From: Diphasiastrum complanatum
Lineage: Eukaryota; Streptophyta; Lycopodiopsida; Lycopodiales; Lycopodiaceae
Direction: 5' to 3'
NCBI GenBank assembly: GCA_029204225.1
Contig: CM055111.1
Location: 19,013,015 to 19,077,014 of the forward strand
Length of the DNA: 64,000 nucleotides
In this document: positions 44,253 through 57,900 of the stretch, piece by piece
Layout of the letters: every line of letters starts with the position of its first letter
How positions within the stretch are numbered: position 1 is the stretch's first letter
Program-made: the position numbers and the translations under genes
The notes under the pieces: generated by a model
The model's database searches: none
Seen by the model: only the letters and a program-made list of their open reading frames with translations
What the model was told of the DNA's origin: nothing

Positions 44253-47200
44253 GTATAACCCAAGTAGGTAAATTTACACATGAATGGATGGATTACTGCC
44301 TATTATGTGAAAAATATGTGATACATAGGCTTAAATATCAATTCATGCAAAAAATGGAATAAATGACGGTCCAGAAAACCATCTTTTATTCTGGTTGATA
44401 GGACAGCTTTACAAAAGTCGTCATTTATGCCAAATTATTATTTTTTAAGTTTTATGGCTTCATGTGTAGATAAGTGGGCAAATAAAAGCAGTTAGATGGA
44501 TATGATAGTATAACATGCCTTTAAATTAATATAAGTGTGTCATATTTTTTTGATACACGTCGATGATATGTATTAGTGTTGATTCCGACAGTATAGAACA
44601 TGTCGATATGTATAGAACAATATACAACATGCCTTGTAGTTAAAGATATTGGGCATTAGAAGCCAAGTGCACTATGATGGTGTTATATAATATCCATAAT
44701 ACTAAAAAATTATTGGAGTTGAATGACATGTTATGATATTTAATCTCAAAATATGAAAAACCATCTCATTATAGTTGAAAAAAGTTGGACATGCCCTTTG
44801 GGTACCAACATAATGAGGCTGATACTTAATCGTCTCTCTTTTTATTCATGTGAAATTTCATGCCATTTCTATTTTCACAATGTCGGTCTTGCTTATTTTG
44901 AACTCATTGACATTGCATCATAGTGATGCTTCACTTCAAAAATCTTACTACACCTCAACATACTAATAAGGATGCAAGTATGCATGCTATACATGATATG
45001 TGCTTTGAGAGACCAATATATTACATTCTTTAGACTTCAACTATCAAACTAATCATTGTTTGAAGCAAAGTTTCAATCATGTCATTTAAAAAATGTGATC
45101 TTCTTGTAAGTCTCTAAAATCAACATATCAATTGCTCATTTCTTAGATTGGGAAATGCTAGAATTTTATTGTGAGTGTACTAAGAGTACATCAAAGTACT
45201 AAAATTCTAAATATCCAATTCATTATTTACATTCTGGTCAACAAAATAGGCTTCTAGGGATTAAATGCCTAGAACAAGAAACTTGAGGACACCTTGGAGA
45301 TATCGAGCTACGATGGAGAGGTGATAGGTAGTAGAAATCAACATCAACCAAAAACCAAACAGTTTCAAATAGCAATAGTTCACAAAGGAAAAATCCAATG
45401 AATTCAAAGCACAGTGCTCCAAGGTGTCCTTGAGTGCATGCATATGGGGACGTGAACGTAATATTGTTGGAAGATTAAACTTGTTTAGCATGTCTATTTT
45501 GGGGGATATGGAATGTCAGGTTGGGGTTGCACATGCTTGTTTGGTTTACTATTACTTATAATCATATAATGAAGTCATCGAAATATTATACTACATATGT
45601 CAAATATACTTGATAGATTTAAGATGCCCATGTATACTCATATTAAATGAAAGATGTCATTCTTGATGCAATTTTACACAACATACACAACCTTCAATTG
45701 AATAGAGCATTCAAAATTTCTACTTGGTTGTTCAAAAATTGGTTGTACTTAATCAACATTTGTTGTTTTTTGAAATTATCAACAAGCCTTTGTTTTGCAT
45801 GTAAGTAAATGTTGGATGAAAATGAACTATATACTTAGATAAGTATATATGATTGCTTTGTTTGAAATTCTATGATCAAAAAATAATTCATCAATTAATA
45901 GAAGAGCATAGAACTATAATCTAATGTCGTGATAGATACGTACCAAAAGGTGCTATTGCTACATTTCAAATAATAATTGGCATGTCATTGGTGCAACAAT
46001 TACTATGACACTTTGTATCATGCCACTTGACCATAAATTTTACTTTTCACAAAGATAAGATCAATAGATTAGAATGAATGGTGGCTCATCCCCTTAACCC
46101 TACTCATATTTATTACTAATGCACGATAACATTTTCTTGGTATGTTGTATAAGCTTTAGTAATATTCTTGACATGGTAAAGGTGGTTATCAATATCATGG
46201 CATGATTAGCAGTATCATGCTAACAAAGTCTCCATATTTAAGCATTATTATAATCATCATGTTTGCTACAAGAAGCATCAATTCGTTCTTATCCAATAAA
46301 AGAGTAGTCAGCAACTATCTAGCTAACTCATGTGCTATATTTGATCAATGAAATTTTCTAATGTAGCACTATGCAATCATTTATATTTATGTCTCTCTCA
46401 TAAAGTTGAAAGATTCTTGAGGATGAAAACATGCATTATATAATTCAAACTATTGATTATTGTTGTTGGCCTATCACTTATCCATGTTTCTTTTTCTCAT
46501 CTATGCTCTTCATAGGTGCTTTCTTTTATGTCATACTCCTACATGAACATACATCTAAATAGCAAGAATTTGAAATCAGCATAATCCACAATGACCATGA
46601 TCAAACATAATCCAATGTACTAATTAAAATGCATTACATCTAAGCATCATCATCACATAAACATCAATAAAACAACGAATAATAAATATTACCAAAATGA
46701 CCCATCAATCATCCCATGTTTGATCCACTAATATAGAAGAACAATTAAGTCTTTTCTTTTCTAGATGAAATGTCTTCATTATTTTATATGAATTATGTTT
46801 TAAAAGCAATGTTGGAAGCTTAAATAGTTAAAAAAAAGTGACGCATCATAATTAACAAAATATTTTCAATTTATGTTTCATAGAGATTAGAATTAAGGGT
46901 TGTGCCCTTAAATATTTGAAAACAAGTCCTTTTGTCATGTGCCAAATCCAAACAATAGCAATTACAATGAAAGTAAAGTTGATAACAAGATAAATGGAAA
47001 GCATTCAAGATAGCATATCCATAGAAAGCTAGAAACACAAGGATCTTTATAAAATCACATTAGGAATGAAAGAAGGAGTACATAGCATGGATTCATGTAG
47101 ATAAGGCACATGAGACCTAGCAATGGAAATTCCAAGGCTCACATTTACAAGAGGAAGCTAGGAGCTCTCACTTGCAAATGAGCCAAAAGATCCCAAATGT

Positions 47201-47933
47201 GATGTTTCTTGCCTACTTATAGACAGTGCTCTCACTTAACTAATCATAACTATCTTGAGGGATAGTTAGCCCTTGTTAAGTATTATTTTAGTCTACATTG
47301 GGCCCTTATTGGCCTATTATCCTTATGCTCGAAATACTTTTTCAATTTAGAATCTAGATGCATGTGCCTGACATTGCAGTGTAGAGTAAAATAATAAGTG
47401 TTGTTGTTGTGGCAGGGTCCATTTCGACGAAATGATGTCGGATTTGGGAGCCTTCTATTGCAAGCTATGGGGGCATGTTGAGTGAAATAGACCTAACCCC
47501 ACATCATTATGAAAGGTCAAGATTAGGAACAAGTGATTGTTATCCAGCAATCACTTTAGCATTTGTGGGACCCAGCTCCAACATACAAGTAACATAATAC
47601 CCATGCTCAAATGTAGCTATTGCGTGCACGTAAGCATTCATATGACCTATGCTCTAGATGTATATTTAAATGCTCTCAAAGCCAAATCTAGTAGACACAT
47701 GCTCTATTGTTCATTGTCTTAGCCATTCATGTTAAATGAGTTATGACGTCTCATATTTCCTCTATACTTTTGTTGTTAAGTAGAGTAAGTCATAATTTAT
47801 TTTATTGATGAACACACTGAACTTAGCTTTGTTGCATGGCAAGTAATAATAATGAGTGCCATGAGACGACACAATGTTTTTAGAAATGGGGACATTTGTC
47901 CTGTAATAAGGCCCTCGATATCATGTAGTGGAA
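44253..47933. other. AT-rich intergenic stretch, 3.7 kb
   Basis: I see no coding domain, LTR boundary or RNA gene. Open frames are short and lack recognisable motifs. It probably contains decayed repeats. Confidence 0.45.
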
Positions 47934-48294
47934 TGTTGTAATAGATCCTAACACCACAGTAGGGCAAATACTAACTGATCCACCCAACCTTGCCTACTCC
48001 CTGATATAGAGTAAGCCCCTCCTAGCCCAGTGTGAGGACTTGCAGCATGCAACTGCCAAGTGTCGGCCACGTGGCACTGACGTGGCCGACTGCACGTCGG
48101 GACCCAACTGGGGGCCCTATCCTGCTGACAGGGTCTCTAGGCTGTGTTAGGCCTGCCATGGCTATGGACCGTGCTGGGGCACACTACTCACACTGTCTTG
48201 CCTTGTTCGTCATGTACGCTGGACACGACCCTGACTGTGGTATCTGACCTATCTATGTTCCCTAGGGTTCGGCACTGGTTACGAGCTCGTAACA
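47934..48294 (-). mobile_element. Chromovirus LTR (3' LTR, minus orientation)
   Basis: The right edge CTCGTAACA (48294) is followed by CTCCCTCTCCCTT, which on the minus strand is a polypurine tract then TGTTACGAGC, the LTR start. The left edge near TGTTGTAATAG (47934) is a guess from the TG requirement. GC-rich inside, with CCACGTGGCACTGACGTGGC near 48070. Confidence 0.45.
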
Positions 48295-48305
48295 CTCCCT
48301 CTCCC

Positions 48306-49740
48306 TTAAGAACCGTCTTGGTCCTCTAAGACAAAGTCTGGAAAAATCTTGTGAAGGACACTGCCTCTTTCCCAAGTGGCATTCTCAACAGGCTGATTAT
48401 TCCACTTAACCAGATATTCTCGATATAGAGTATGATGAGTCTGCATCTCTCTACTATCAAGAATCTCCTCTAGTTCATGTGGAGGTTGTTGAGGATCCAA
48501 TGGGAGATCTAGAACACTGTCCCCTACCAGATTGTCTGATCTGGTTAAGGCTTTTCATAACTGACTTACATGAAAGACTAGAAAAACCTTACTGCTGTGT
48601 GGGAGTTCTAGTTCATAGGTGACCTACTGATGGTAAAGGGACCACAATACCTTGGAGACAACTTAGCAAACACTCCTAATTTGAGGGTTTTAGAGTCTAC
48701 TGGGACTCTCAAGTAGACTTTCTCACTAGTGGAGAACTGCACATCCCGTCTGTGTGGATCTGCATAATGTCTGGCTCGATCTTGGGACTGCCTAATGCTA
48801 CGCTTAGCATGTTCTATCATCTGGTTTAGGTCCTCTAAAAAGTTTATGGCTGCTTCAACTTTTTCTTGTTTAAACCCTACAGCTGTGGGTGAGCGTGGCT
48901 GAAAACCGTACATCAGCATAAATGGGTTGTATCCCATAGCTAAATGTTTAGTACTGTTGTAAGCAAACTCTAATATGGAGAGATACTCCTCCCAATTAGT
49001 CTACTTCTTGCTGACGTATGCACGAAGCATATCCTCCAGCACCTGATGTACTCTCTCTGTTTGACCGTCCGTCTATGGATGGTCAGTGGTACTCATATTA
49101 ATTTTAGTATGGAGATGATGGAGTACTGCCCTCCAAAAATTTCCAGTAAACTTATTGTCCCGGTCGCTGACTATGTCGAAAGGTAGACCGTACAATTTAA
49201 ATAGCCTGTCTACAAACAACCTTGCTAACTCTGGAGCTCTAACGGTTGTTTTGGTCGAAATGAAATGAGCCATTTTGGTCAGACGGTCAGCTGTGACCCA
49301 TATAGCGTCATTACCCTTTTGGGTTTTAGGTAGGCCTACTATAAAATCCATGGAGATACTCTCCCATTTACCAGCTAGTATTTCTAAGGGATGCAACAAC
49401 CCTCCTGCCTTTAAATGCTCTGCTTTGTTTACTTGACATTTCTGGCAACTGGTTACATACTGGTGGACATCCTTTTTCATACTGGGCCAGAAAAATTGCC
49501 TACGAAGAAGCTCATAGGTCTGTATGCCTGGGTGTCCCGCAATAGGATTGTCATGACATTCATATAGGACATGCTGCCTATAATCCTCTGAATTGGGGAC
49601 ACATACTCTATCTCCATAGAGCAAGTACTCATCCTGAATGAAATATTGTTTCCATTTGAATCCTTGAGTCAACTGACCCTCAACCACTGGGGTTTGCTTG
49701 GGTAATACAAGCTCAGAATCCTCAACGTCATCTGACGACG
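48306..49740 (-). pseudogene. Chromovirus (Ty3/gypsy) integrase with chromodomain
   Basis: Minus strand: HHCC finger (ECHDNPIAGHPGIQ and CQKCQVNKAEH, about 49580-49430), core MDFIVGLPKTQKGND (first Asp), IVSDRDNKFTGNFW (second Asp), then HP followed by a TAG where Gln is expected (49073) and TDGQTERVHQVLED with the catalytic Glu. Continues FAYNSTKHLAMGYNPFMLMYG, the GPY/F-type RYCGPFTI (about 48625), a stop, and a chromodomain (TLYREYLVKWNNQPVENATW, about 48450-48350). All catalytic residues are present, with only a few nonsense changes, so this is the best-preserved integrase in the window. RT and RNase H are absent upstream because copia sequence begins at about 49745. The chromodomain would have steered insertion to heterochromatin. 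Confidence 0.9.
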
Positions 49741-49744
49741 TATA

Positions 49745-49916
49745 CTAAGTTATTAAACTTAACATCTGAACTTTGAAATTATGACAGGATTGGTTACCCT
49801 TTGCTGGAGATCAGCAGGAAGCCCATTGTAGACGTTCTTCAAGTACTTGGTTGTCTAAGTTTGTAATTCACCAAGGAGGCAACTGTGGGCTTAATTTCCA
49901 ACAGTCCCCCTTAAGG
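49745..49916 (-). mobile_element. Copia 3' LTR remnant and polypurine tract
   Basis: CCAACA (ending 49903) then GTCCCCCTTAAGG; on the minus strand a polypurine tract leads into TGTTGG. Only about 160 bp of LTR remain before chromovirus sequence. Confidence 0.5.
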
Positions 49917-50460
49917 TCACGGTTGGTGCCTTGGTATCTTCGTCAAGTTCAGCATGTTGAAGAATTCTTGATAATCCATTCCTTGGACTTGAGTGAATCC
50001 TTTAGCCACCAAACGTGCTTTCCATTTTGCAATGGAACCATCAGAGTTGATCTTCTTCTTGAAGATCCACTTGTTGTCAATAACTCTCTTGTGAGTAGGA
50101 AAGTCAACCAATGTCCAGGTCTGATTTGTCAAAAGTGAATTGTACTCGCTTTCCATAGCTTCTTGCCACTTCACAGCATCCTTGGAGTTAATTGCTTCGG
50201 CTAGGCTCTCTGTTTCTTCTGATGAAGTCCAGAATGATTGAGGTGCATACCTCTCAGGAATTGTCCAAGTCCGTGAGGATGTGCGGACGTTGGGTTGACC
50301 AGGATGCGATGATGCTCCTTCTTGAATTTCTTCAGATCTGCTCGAGCTAGCTTGGTCTGTCCTGATGACAAGTACTGTCGACTGCTCAGCTTCTGTAGCT
50401 GTAGCTGCAAGTTCTGTAGAAGGAACATCAACGTTGGAAGAATTATATCAATCAGCAAAG
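49917..50460 (-). pseudogene. Copia IN-RT linker and RT start, deletion derivative
   Basis: On the minus strand a Ser/Thr-rich linker leads to KWQEAMESEYNSLLTNQTW, RVIDNKWIFKKKINSDG and WKARLVAKGFTQVQGMDYQE, the conserved first part of copia RT. The sequence then jumps directly to the polypurine tract and LTR, so the catalytic half of RT and all RNase H were deleted in this copy. Confidence 0.85.
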
Positions 50461-51276
50461 ATACATTTATAACCTATTATTCAAATATCAAATGGTTGTT
50501 TGTAAACCAGCCAAAACTCCAATGGATCCAAGGTCAAAATATTTGAAGGAGCAGTGTCCCTAGTTTTTCCAAGAAGTTGAACAAATGAAACAATATCCTT
50601 ATCATTCTATTATTGGTTCTCTCATGTATGCCATGATATGTAGTAGACCTGACATTTCTTATTTAGTTAGTACACTATTCAATACATGTTGAATTAAAGT
50701 TTTAAGTTCTTATTTCACAGTCGACACATAATTATTGCATTTGTTATGGTGGGAATTTGAATGATGATTCAAATGACCAAATTAATCTTCTTTAAAGTTT
50801 TACAGATGCAGATTGGCTGGGGATGTTGATAGGAGAAAGTCGACATCATGATATGTCTTTGTATTCAAAAAGGTTTTGTCTCTTGGAACAACAAGAAGTA
50901 GAATTCGACTACATTATCTTCAACAAAGGCCAAACACATTGTCGCTGCACTTGCTAAAAAGAAGCTATCTAGTTAAGGTGTCTATTGTCAGCGGACATTA
51001 ATCTTAGTAAGATACAAGCAACTTTTGTCTTTTGCAACAATCAGAGTAGAATTGCTTTATCTTTTGATCTCTGGTATCATTCCCAAAGCAAGCACATTGA
51101 GATAAAATATCATTTCATCAAAGAAAAATTACTTAAAAGGGAGATCATTATGATCTTTTGCATAACAAAGTTCATGACAACGGATATCTTTACTAAAGCA
51201 TTATCATTGACAATCATTCTAAGTTTGGCAGTATGCTCAACTTAATACCTTGATTTTTCATGAGTTCATAGGGGAG
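50461..51276 (+). pseudogene. Copia RT end/RNase H relic on the plus strand
   Basis: Plus-strand fragments in copia order: YHSIIGSLMYAMICSRPDIS (about 50605), FTDADWLGMLI (about 50800, RNase H start), SADINLSKIQATFVFCNNQS (about 50990), HSQSKHIEIKYHFIKEKL and FMTTDIFTKALSL (about 51170). Multiple frameshifts. Followed by a CATAGGGGAG polypurine tract and TGTTAGATT, an LTR start at 51277. It faces the copia relic at 49917-50460. Confidence 0.82.
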
Positions 51277-51462
51277 TGTTAGATTTCATTACTTAAATCA
51301 TTTTGTAATGTGGAACTACTTTTTGCAGCTTTACTCGCATTATTGAGACAATGCCAAAGGTGTCAAAGACCATTTGCAGAAATATATGTATTGTCGACAT
51401 AGAGTCAAATCATTTGTCAAGGGTTTCCAAATAGCAACTGGAGCAGATTTGATAGTGGAATT
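51277..51462 (+). mobile_element. Copia 3' LTR (start), plus orientation
   Basis: TGTTAGATTTCATTAC follows the polypurine tract directly. The right edge is unclear; minus-strand copia coding sequence begins by 51463. Confidence 0.5.
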
Positions 51463-53420
51463 TTATCCACTAGATATTTTGGGTCCCTTATGCATGAAGT
51501 AGTAGGCTGCATCGTCCATAGATCGGGATGGAGGTTGTCTGGGTCGATTTGATCTTCTTGACCCTCTGCTATTCAGGCTCATATTTTCGACCCTTGGGTC
51601 AAAATTTAACTGTTTGACCCTTGGGTCAAAATTATGTTGTTCCACCCTTAAGTCAGAAATTTTTGTAGCTTTTCCCTTGTGGTCAAAAAATGACCTCTGC
51701 TTGTGAATGTCTTTTCTGTGTCCATATTGAAGAGCTTGTATGTCTTGTGATTTGGAGAGTAGCCAATGAAAATCGATTTTCTGCTTGTGTTGTCCAGCTT
51801 CTTCCTGAGATCTTTAGGGATCTAAGCATAAGCAATGCAACCAAACACTCTAATGTTTTTGAGTGATGATTTTGATCCTATCCACACCTTATATGGTGTC
51901 TTGCCATTCAGGGCTTTGGTGATGGATCGATTTTGTAGATAGGCGGCTGTAGTCACAGCTTCTGCCCAAAATTTCTTTGGAAGAGAGGCATGGGCCAGCA
52001 TGCTCTTGGTACTCTTGATGAGTGTCCGATTCTTCCGTTCATCAATACCATTGGACTGAGGTGAGTAGCTAGTTGTGAATTGTTGATGTATTTTGTTCGC
52101 TTTGCAGAACTCCTTAAATTCTATGGAAATAAATTTTCTCCCTCCATCTGTACATAGAGCTTTGATCTTCCTCTGGATTTGATTTTCTATAGACACCTTG
52201 AACTGCATGAAGGACTTGAATGCCTCTTATTTGTTTTTCAGAAAATAAGTTGCAGTCCTTCGAGAGAAGTCATCGATGAAGGTTAGAAGGTATAGAGCTC
52301 CCCCTTTGGAAGCAATCTGCATCGGGCCACAGATGTCGCTATGTACAAGATCTAGCAGGCCTTTGGAAGTATGAACTGAGTCATAAATGAAAGGACTTCT
52401 AGCATGCTTGCTGATTATATAGCTTTCACATGGAGAAGTTGTCTTGTTGACAGAAGACAGATCTTGTACAGTCTCTGGATCGACATTTGTTGAATACCAT
52501 TGAAGTTCAAATGGCCTAATCTGAAATGCCGAAGCATATCAGATGATTCAAAGAGCTTGAATGTTGGAAGAATAATAGTGGCTGAGTTTGTAGAGGTTGC
52601 CACTTCTTCTCCCAAAAGCTAAAACTTTATGGGATTTGTCAAGGATGGTGCAGTTATTTGTGTCAAATTTGACCCTTTGATCAGAATCAACGATTCTGCT
52701 AACTGAGAGTAGGTTTTTGGTCAGATTTGGTACGTGGAGAATGACCCTTATGAAATTTGACCCTTATTGTTCCTTCACCATGGATTGAATGTGATGAGTT
52801 GTCTCCAAGTTGCACAACTCGAGAGTGGATGAAAGATTTTTAATCTTTGAACCAGTCTTGATGGTGAGTCATGTGTTGAGTTGCTCCAAAATTGAGATAC
52901 CAGGAATCGATATCTTGTTGTTCTCCGACCTTGGTCATAAAGGCTGCTTCATCTTCCTCTTGCTGCTGTGTCGGAAAACTGGTTGAAGCACTATGTGCTT
53001 GTTGTTGGAACTACTTTTTCTTCTCATTGTTGAATTTCAAAGTTCTGTAGCCCTTGATTTCATGTCTAGTTCTCTTGCGTTATCTATAGAATAGTTTCTG
53101 CTTTGGTTGGAATGATGAAGAGTTCGAATTCGATCCTAAGCCAAAAGAATTTGACTTTGAGCCAGAATTCGACCCAGAGCCAAAATTTGATCCTGAGTCA
53201 AAATTCAAACCAGACTGCATATTGCTCTTCTTTTTGGATCTAATCATCTAATTTTTTTGAATATAGAGCTTGAGGATACGGCCCTGAGCCTAAGGATGAT
53301 GCAAATTTTCTGATTTCCTTCAACGACTAAGCCAATTGCAGCCATTTGCTCCATAAGATTTTTGAAAGTGTTACTATGACTTGCAACACTTTCTGCTTCT
53401 GACATCTTCAAGTTGAAGAA
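51463..53420 (-). pseudogene. Copia gag-PR-IN relic, minus strand
   Basis: Right to left: gag with a repetitive GSNS-type segment (SGSNFGSGSNSGSKSNSFG, about 53200-53120), a degenerate zinc knuckle, protease reading FGATQHMTHH (the catalytic Asp-Ser lost), LHLGD-like block, GAG-pre-integrase (MLRHFRLGHLNFNGIQQMS, about 52530), integrase with LCTDGGRKFIS (about 52160) and NGIDERKNRTL (about 52040, catalytic Glu kept), FWAEAVTTAAYLQNRS, then the IN-RT linker with tandem FDPRV words (about 51640-51590) and RPPSRSMDD-like RT start. RT is missing. Multiple stops and frame changes. Confidence 0.8.
51590..51660 (-). repeat. Short tandem repeat in copia IN-RT linker
   Basis: GACCCTTGGGTCAAAATT occurs twice, 27 bp apart, with a third degenerate copy, giving repeated NFDPRV in the linker protein. 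Confidence 0.7.
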
Positions 53421-54540
53421 TTTATTCCTCTACTGGTTTATTCTATTGAGCATTACTATTGTTTTCATTCATCTTGATTATTTTGCTAGTAACTACTGCA
53501 CTTCCGATCCAAAACTTCCGCTACTATTCTGTATTCCAACTTGATATCAGAGTTCTATTTCTATCACCTCTCTACTAATCTAATATCAGGCAGATTTCCG
53601 ACATGGTATCAAAGCTTCTGTTATAATTAGAGTTCTACTAATCCAATACCGTTCAATACTTCCACAGTATTCCACGGATTTCTGACATGAGGGAGCTGCG
53701 ACCGCTTGTGAGGGACCCTCGCACGCCTTGGCTAAGCATCAAAGTTTGCAATTCTTCTTCTTGCTCGGAAGCTAGTGTTGCATAAAAATTTGAAACATAA
53801 GTTCTCGTGCTCTCACCACTACCGAACTCTGACATGATTATTACATTCATAAACATTCAATACATTACAAGGAATCCTAATGCTTGAATGTAAAACTTTT
53901 ATCCAAAAATATATTGAAATGTAAAACCTTAATCCAAAAATATATTAAAATAGAGTAGAAAAAAAATCAATCATAAAACTTTAATGCATATTAGCGTTAG
54001 ACTGTCATATTTGTGATAACAAAAAAAAGGATAAACGTGCGTTTATAATCTACAACAAGATGCAAAAGAATCATATAAGAATCTTCATATAGAAATTGTA
54101 CTATCTAAAAATCAAAACATGAGAATCATATAAGAATCTGCATATAAGAATCATACTATCTAAATATCGAAAGATAAGAATCAACGTATTTTCAAATTGA
54201 CTAATTTTGTGTTATTTGTGTTTTGTACTTGTGCATACATGCAGTTTATCACAAGGAGATAAATTACATTCAGATCAGTCTAGCGATGAAGACAACACTT
54301 AAGTCAACATGGTAAATAATAAAAATGCATTATAAGTTAAACATGACTTCAAATATTATGCTAAAGATATATGTACTTGATATTTGTTTCTCACATAGAA
54401 ACTATTTTCAAGATAAAATATGGTGCACATGCATCAAGAGTGATGGAAAGATGCGTGAAAGACACATTGTTGAAAATCATTTGTGGAAGTTTGGACAAAA
54501 AGATGAGGGTCAACCATCGCATTTGGAAAACGTTGAGGTT
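53421..54540. other. Spacer with copia PBS-like words
   Basis: Contains TGGTATCAAAGCTTC (about 53604) and TGATATCAGAGTTC (about 53543), both similar to a + strand copia primer-binding site, but no LTR or gag follows. An acidic 60-codon minus-strand frame (53856-53653, MSEFGSGESTRTYVSNF) has no recognised domain. Confidence 0.35.
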
Positions 54541-54544
54541 TGTC

Positions 54545-54873
<329 letters not shown>

Positions 54874-55384
54874 TGGACTCCATATTACTACAAAAAAATC
54901 CCCGTTATAAGCTTTTTTCGATTCCGCCAAGTCTTTTAATCTCATGTTGCATAGTTTCACTCAAAAATAAATAATTAAAAGGAGCCAAGTTTATACAAGA
55001 GGCAAATTTCAAAGTCAAGCATTGTGTGTTCGTGATGAAGAGCATTAACTCTACCGCAAATATCATATCAAATTTCACCACGACCCCACTCTTCAAATTT
55101 TAACATTGTCATCCTATGAGACTGGTTAATTCTCGTGTTGTCTCTTTCCAACTACCTTCACATAATATGATCAACTTATAAAATCAATGTTAGTTAACAA
55201 GCAAATTTTAAGTTATGTATAGCAAACATGTTGCCAAAACTAAAACATAAATAAGTTTCTTTCATTACCTAAACATCTTCCTACTATACCTAGAAAACTC
55301 CTAGTACTAATTATTTTCTCAGTCTCAAATCTTTGTTCCAACAAGAGGTCATTTTGTTGTGGAAGTTAGCATTGAATGTTTATA

Positions 55385-55735
55385 TGCAGAATAACATATC
55401 GCGGGGATTTCGACGTGGGCGTCCGACGGATTTTTGAAAATTTCGACGCGTCAGATTCCGACACCTAGGTAAAAATTCCCAAATTGGATGTCTGGTGATC
55501 GGGAAACTGTGGCGCCAACCAATTTTCAAACTTGCCATCGAATTCCAACATGTCGACACGCAGACGTGGATATGGCCTAGCATATTGTTTATCGAAAAAA
55601 AAAATAGTTGGCATCCGACGTGGACGCCAGAATGTGACGGACGTCAAAGTCCGACGTCCATGTCATTGATCTGAGACCACAAAAAATGGAAATTTGATGT
55701 GGTACAAAAATAGATGTCAAATTCTGACGTTTGTT
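55385..55735. mobile_element. CACTA-like terminal remnant
   Basis: ATATCGCGGGGATTTCGACG and repeated GTCCGACGTCCATG/GACGTGGACGCC words resemble the left end and subterminal repeats of the CACTA element at 20846, including the GGGCGTC word. The outer CACTA terminus is degraded and no partner end is identified. Confidence 0.5.
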
Positions 55736-56088
55736 TGGTTTTCGAGATTTCATGCAGTTCTACAGATTTCTTCTCACTTTTTTGTGTGTAGGTTTGGAGC
55801 GTTTGGAGGTGCGCTTGGAGCTTTTGGTGCTTGGAGTTGTTGGGGCATTTGGAGCCTTTGGACCATTGTGGTGACTGTGTTTTGCTTCTTTTTTTTTGGG
55901 AGAGAAAGTTTGTTTTGTTTGTTTTTGTGAGAGAAAGTGAGGAGGGAGAAAAAAATGAGAGAAAAGACTGTAAAGCAAATAGTTACATTATTGTAGAATA
56001 GTAAAAATAATGCAAATATAATAATGTAATAGATAATGTAAAGATAGAAAGGTAATAGATAGTGTATGAACTTTAAATTTGTAATTTT

Positions 56089-56405
<317 letters not shown>

Positions 56406-57900
56406 AACAAAACTAAAATAGACTGAAAGATTTAATAGAGTGAGAGAGAGAGAAGTGATTGTTATAATCTTATAGAAATTATTACATTTGTGGAAATAAA
56501 ATATAAATTAGATGATAAGAGAGAGACAGAGAGAGAGGAACACAGATTTCACATAGTCCCTCTTGACAAGTCAAGACCAATCCTTTGAATCCTTTTGTCT
56601 TATAGCATAATAGGTTAAAATGAAACCGAAAAAAACTTATAGTTAAAATACCATAAAGTGAAGCAAGTTTTAGGATACTCAATTGTTACCTGCCACCATC
56701 CCACAAAACACAACCGGACAAATTAGTTTAGTGAGGAAGACATGTGTCATAGTTGAGCATCAGTTGTCATCCATGTTTGAAACAAGATTCACCATCAGCT
56801 TAAGTAAAATTAACAATCATCAGTCCAATCTTCCCTACCACGCATTTTGCCATATCGTAGGTCTTGTCCTAATACCATCGTATCAGGGCATCCGCCATAC
56901 TGGTTAGTATAAGGCAAGTAATCCTATAGTTACATACACTGATGAAGGCCTAATCAATCACAAGAAGTGAAAAAGGTGTAGTTTGGTCATAGAGGTCGGT
57001 AACAGGGCATATCCATGCCATCCTGCACCCATCAGTACTAGTGAAGTTTTTTGGTACCTGATGGACCCTATGTACAAACGCTTGGGCAAATCCATGCCAT
57101 TCACGTTAACCAAACACTGCATTGATTCATCATATTAAGATGTTGAACAACTGTAACTTAATAAACTGCTATAGTCCATTATTGTGTTTTGATGCAACAA
57201 GTAAAGTGTGTAAGTTCTCGTAGGTATCATGGTACCTCCATACCATCCTGACCCCGAAGATTAGTACCATAGTCTTCTACGAGTGTGGTAGGTACAGAGC
57301 ATATCCATGCTTTCCAGTGCTCCTACTCATGCACTTTAACTCATGAATACATATGAGCAAGGGTTATTATCACTTATAAAGATAAGGTTTCTTACATAGG
57401 ATTTTCCTTTGTCGTATGTCTTGCTATTGTTTTTCAACAATTACTTACCCGTATCGTTTTATTCGTACTTTATTAGTTACATAAATCTTTTTAAGAAATG
57501 TCGTAAAGTATACTTCTAGCATTTCACATAATCTTCAACGGTTATGGAGCATAAAGAAATTTTACTATTCTACACCATCATTCACGAAATCTCATCCAAG
57601 TAATTGTGGTTTTTTTTGGAGTCCTCTTGAGAGGTCGACATGATCGTTGCTTCCACTGCGTTTCGACACAAGTTCTAATAGCATTATGATTATCGAGCCA
57701 CGAGTTTCAGCTCATTATCATACATCTTTCTAGAAGTACAGTGTTTCAAGGTAAGCCATTGATTCGTAAGAACGGAATGCGTTCTTCAAGAGCTGTATGC
57801 TTTAGTTACTAAGAATCCGTTATTATGGATCATTTTTAAGCATCAATCTTATGTTCTATGCCTTTTCTACATTTTGCTTTAGAGTAAGCATAAAATACCG
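56406..57900. other. Spacer, no gene
   Basis: Two short GA arrays at about 56442-56453 and 56520-56538. An imperfect repeat GGTAACAGGGCATATCCATG / GGTACAGAGCATATCCATG (about 56998 and 57290) is present. No coding domain is recognised. Confidence 0.4.

Noticed and set aside
48040-48110. CACGTGG/GACGTGG words as a third CACTA end
   Set aside because: They lie inside the probable chromovirus LTR, without CACTA termini or palindromic subterminal repeats.
53543-53615. Plus-strand copia primer-binding sites
   Set aside because: TGGTATCAAAGC and TGATATCAGAG words lack adjoining LTR ends and gag, so not called as an element.
53653-53856. Acidic minus-strand frame MSEFGSGESTRTY
   Set aside because: Could be a short exon, but no partner exon, domain or promoter is visible.
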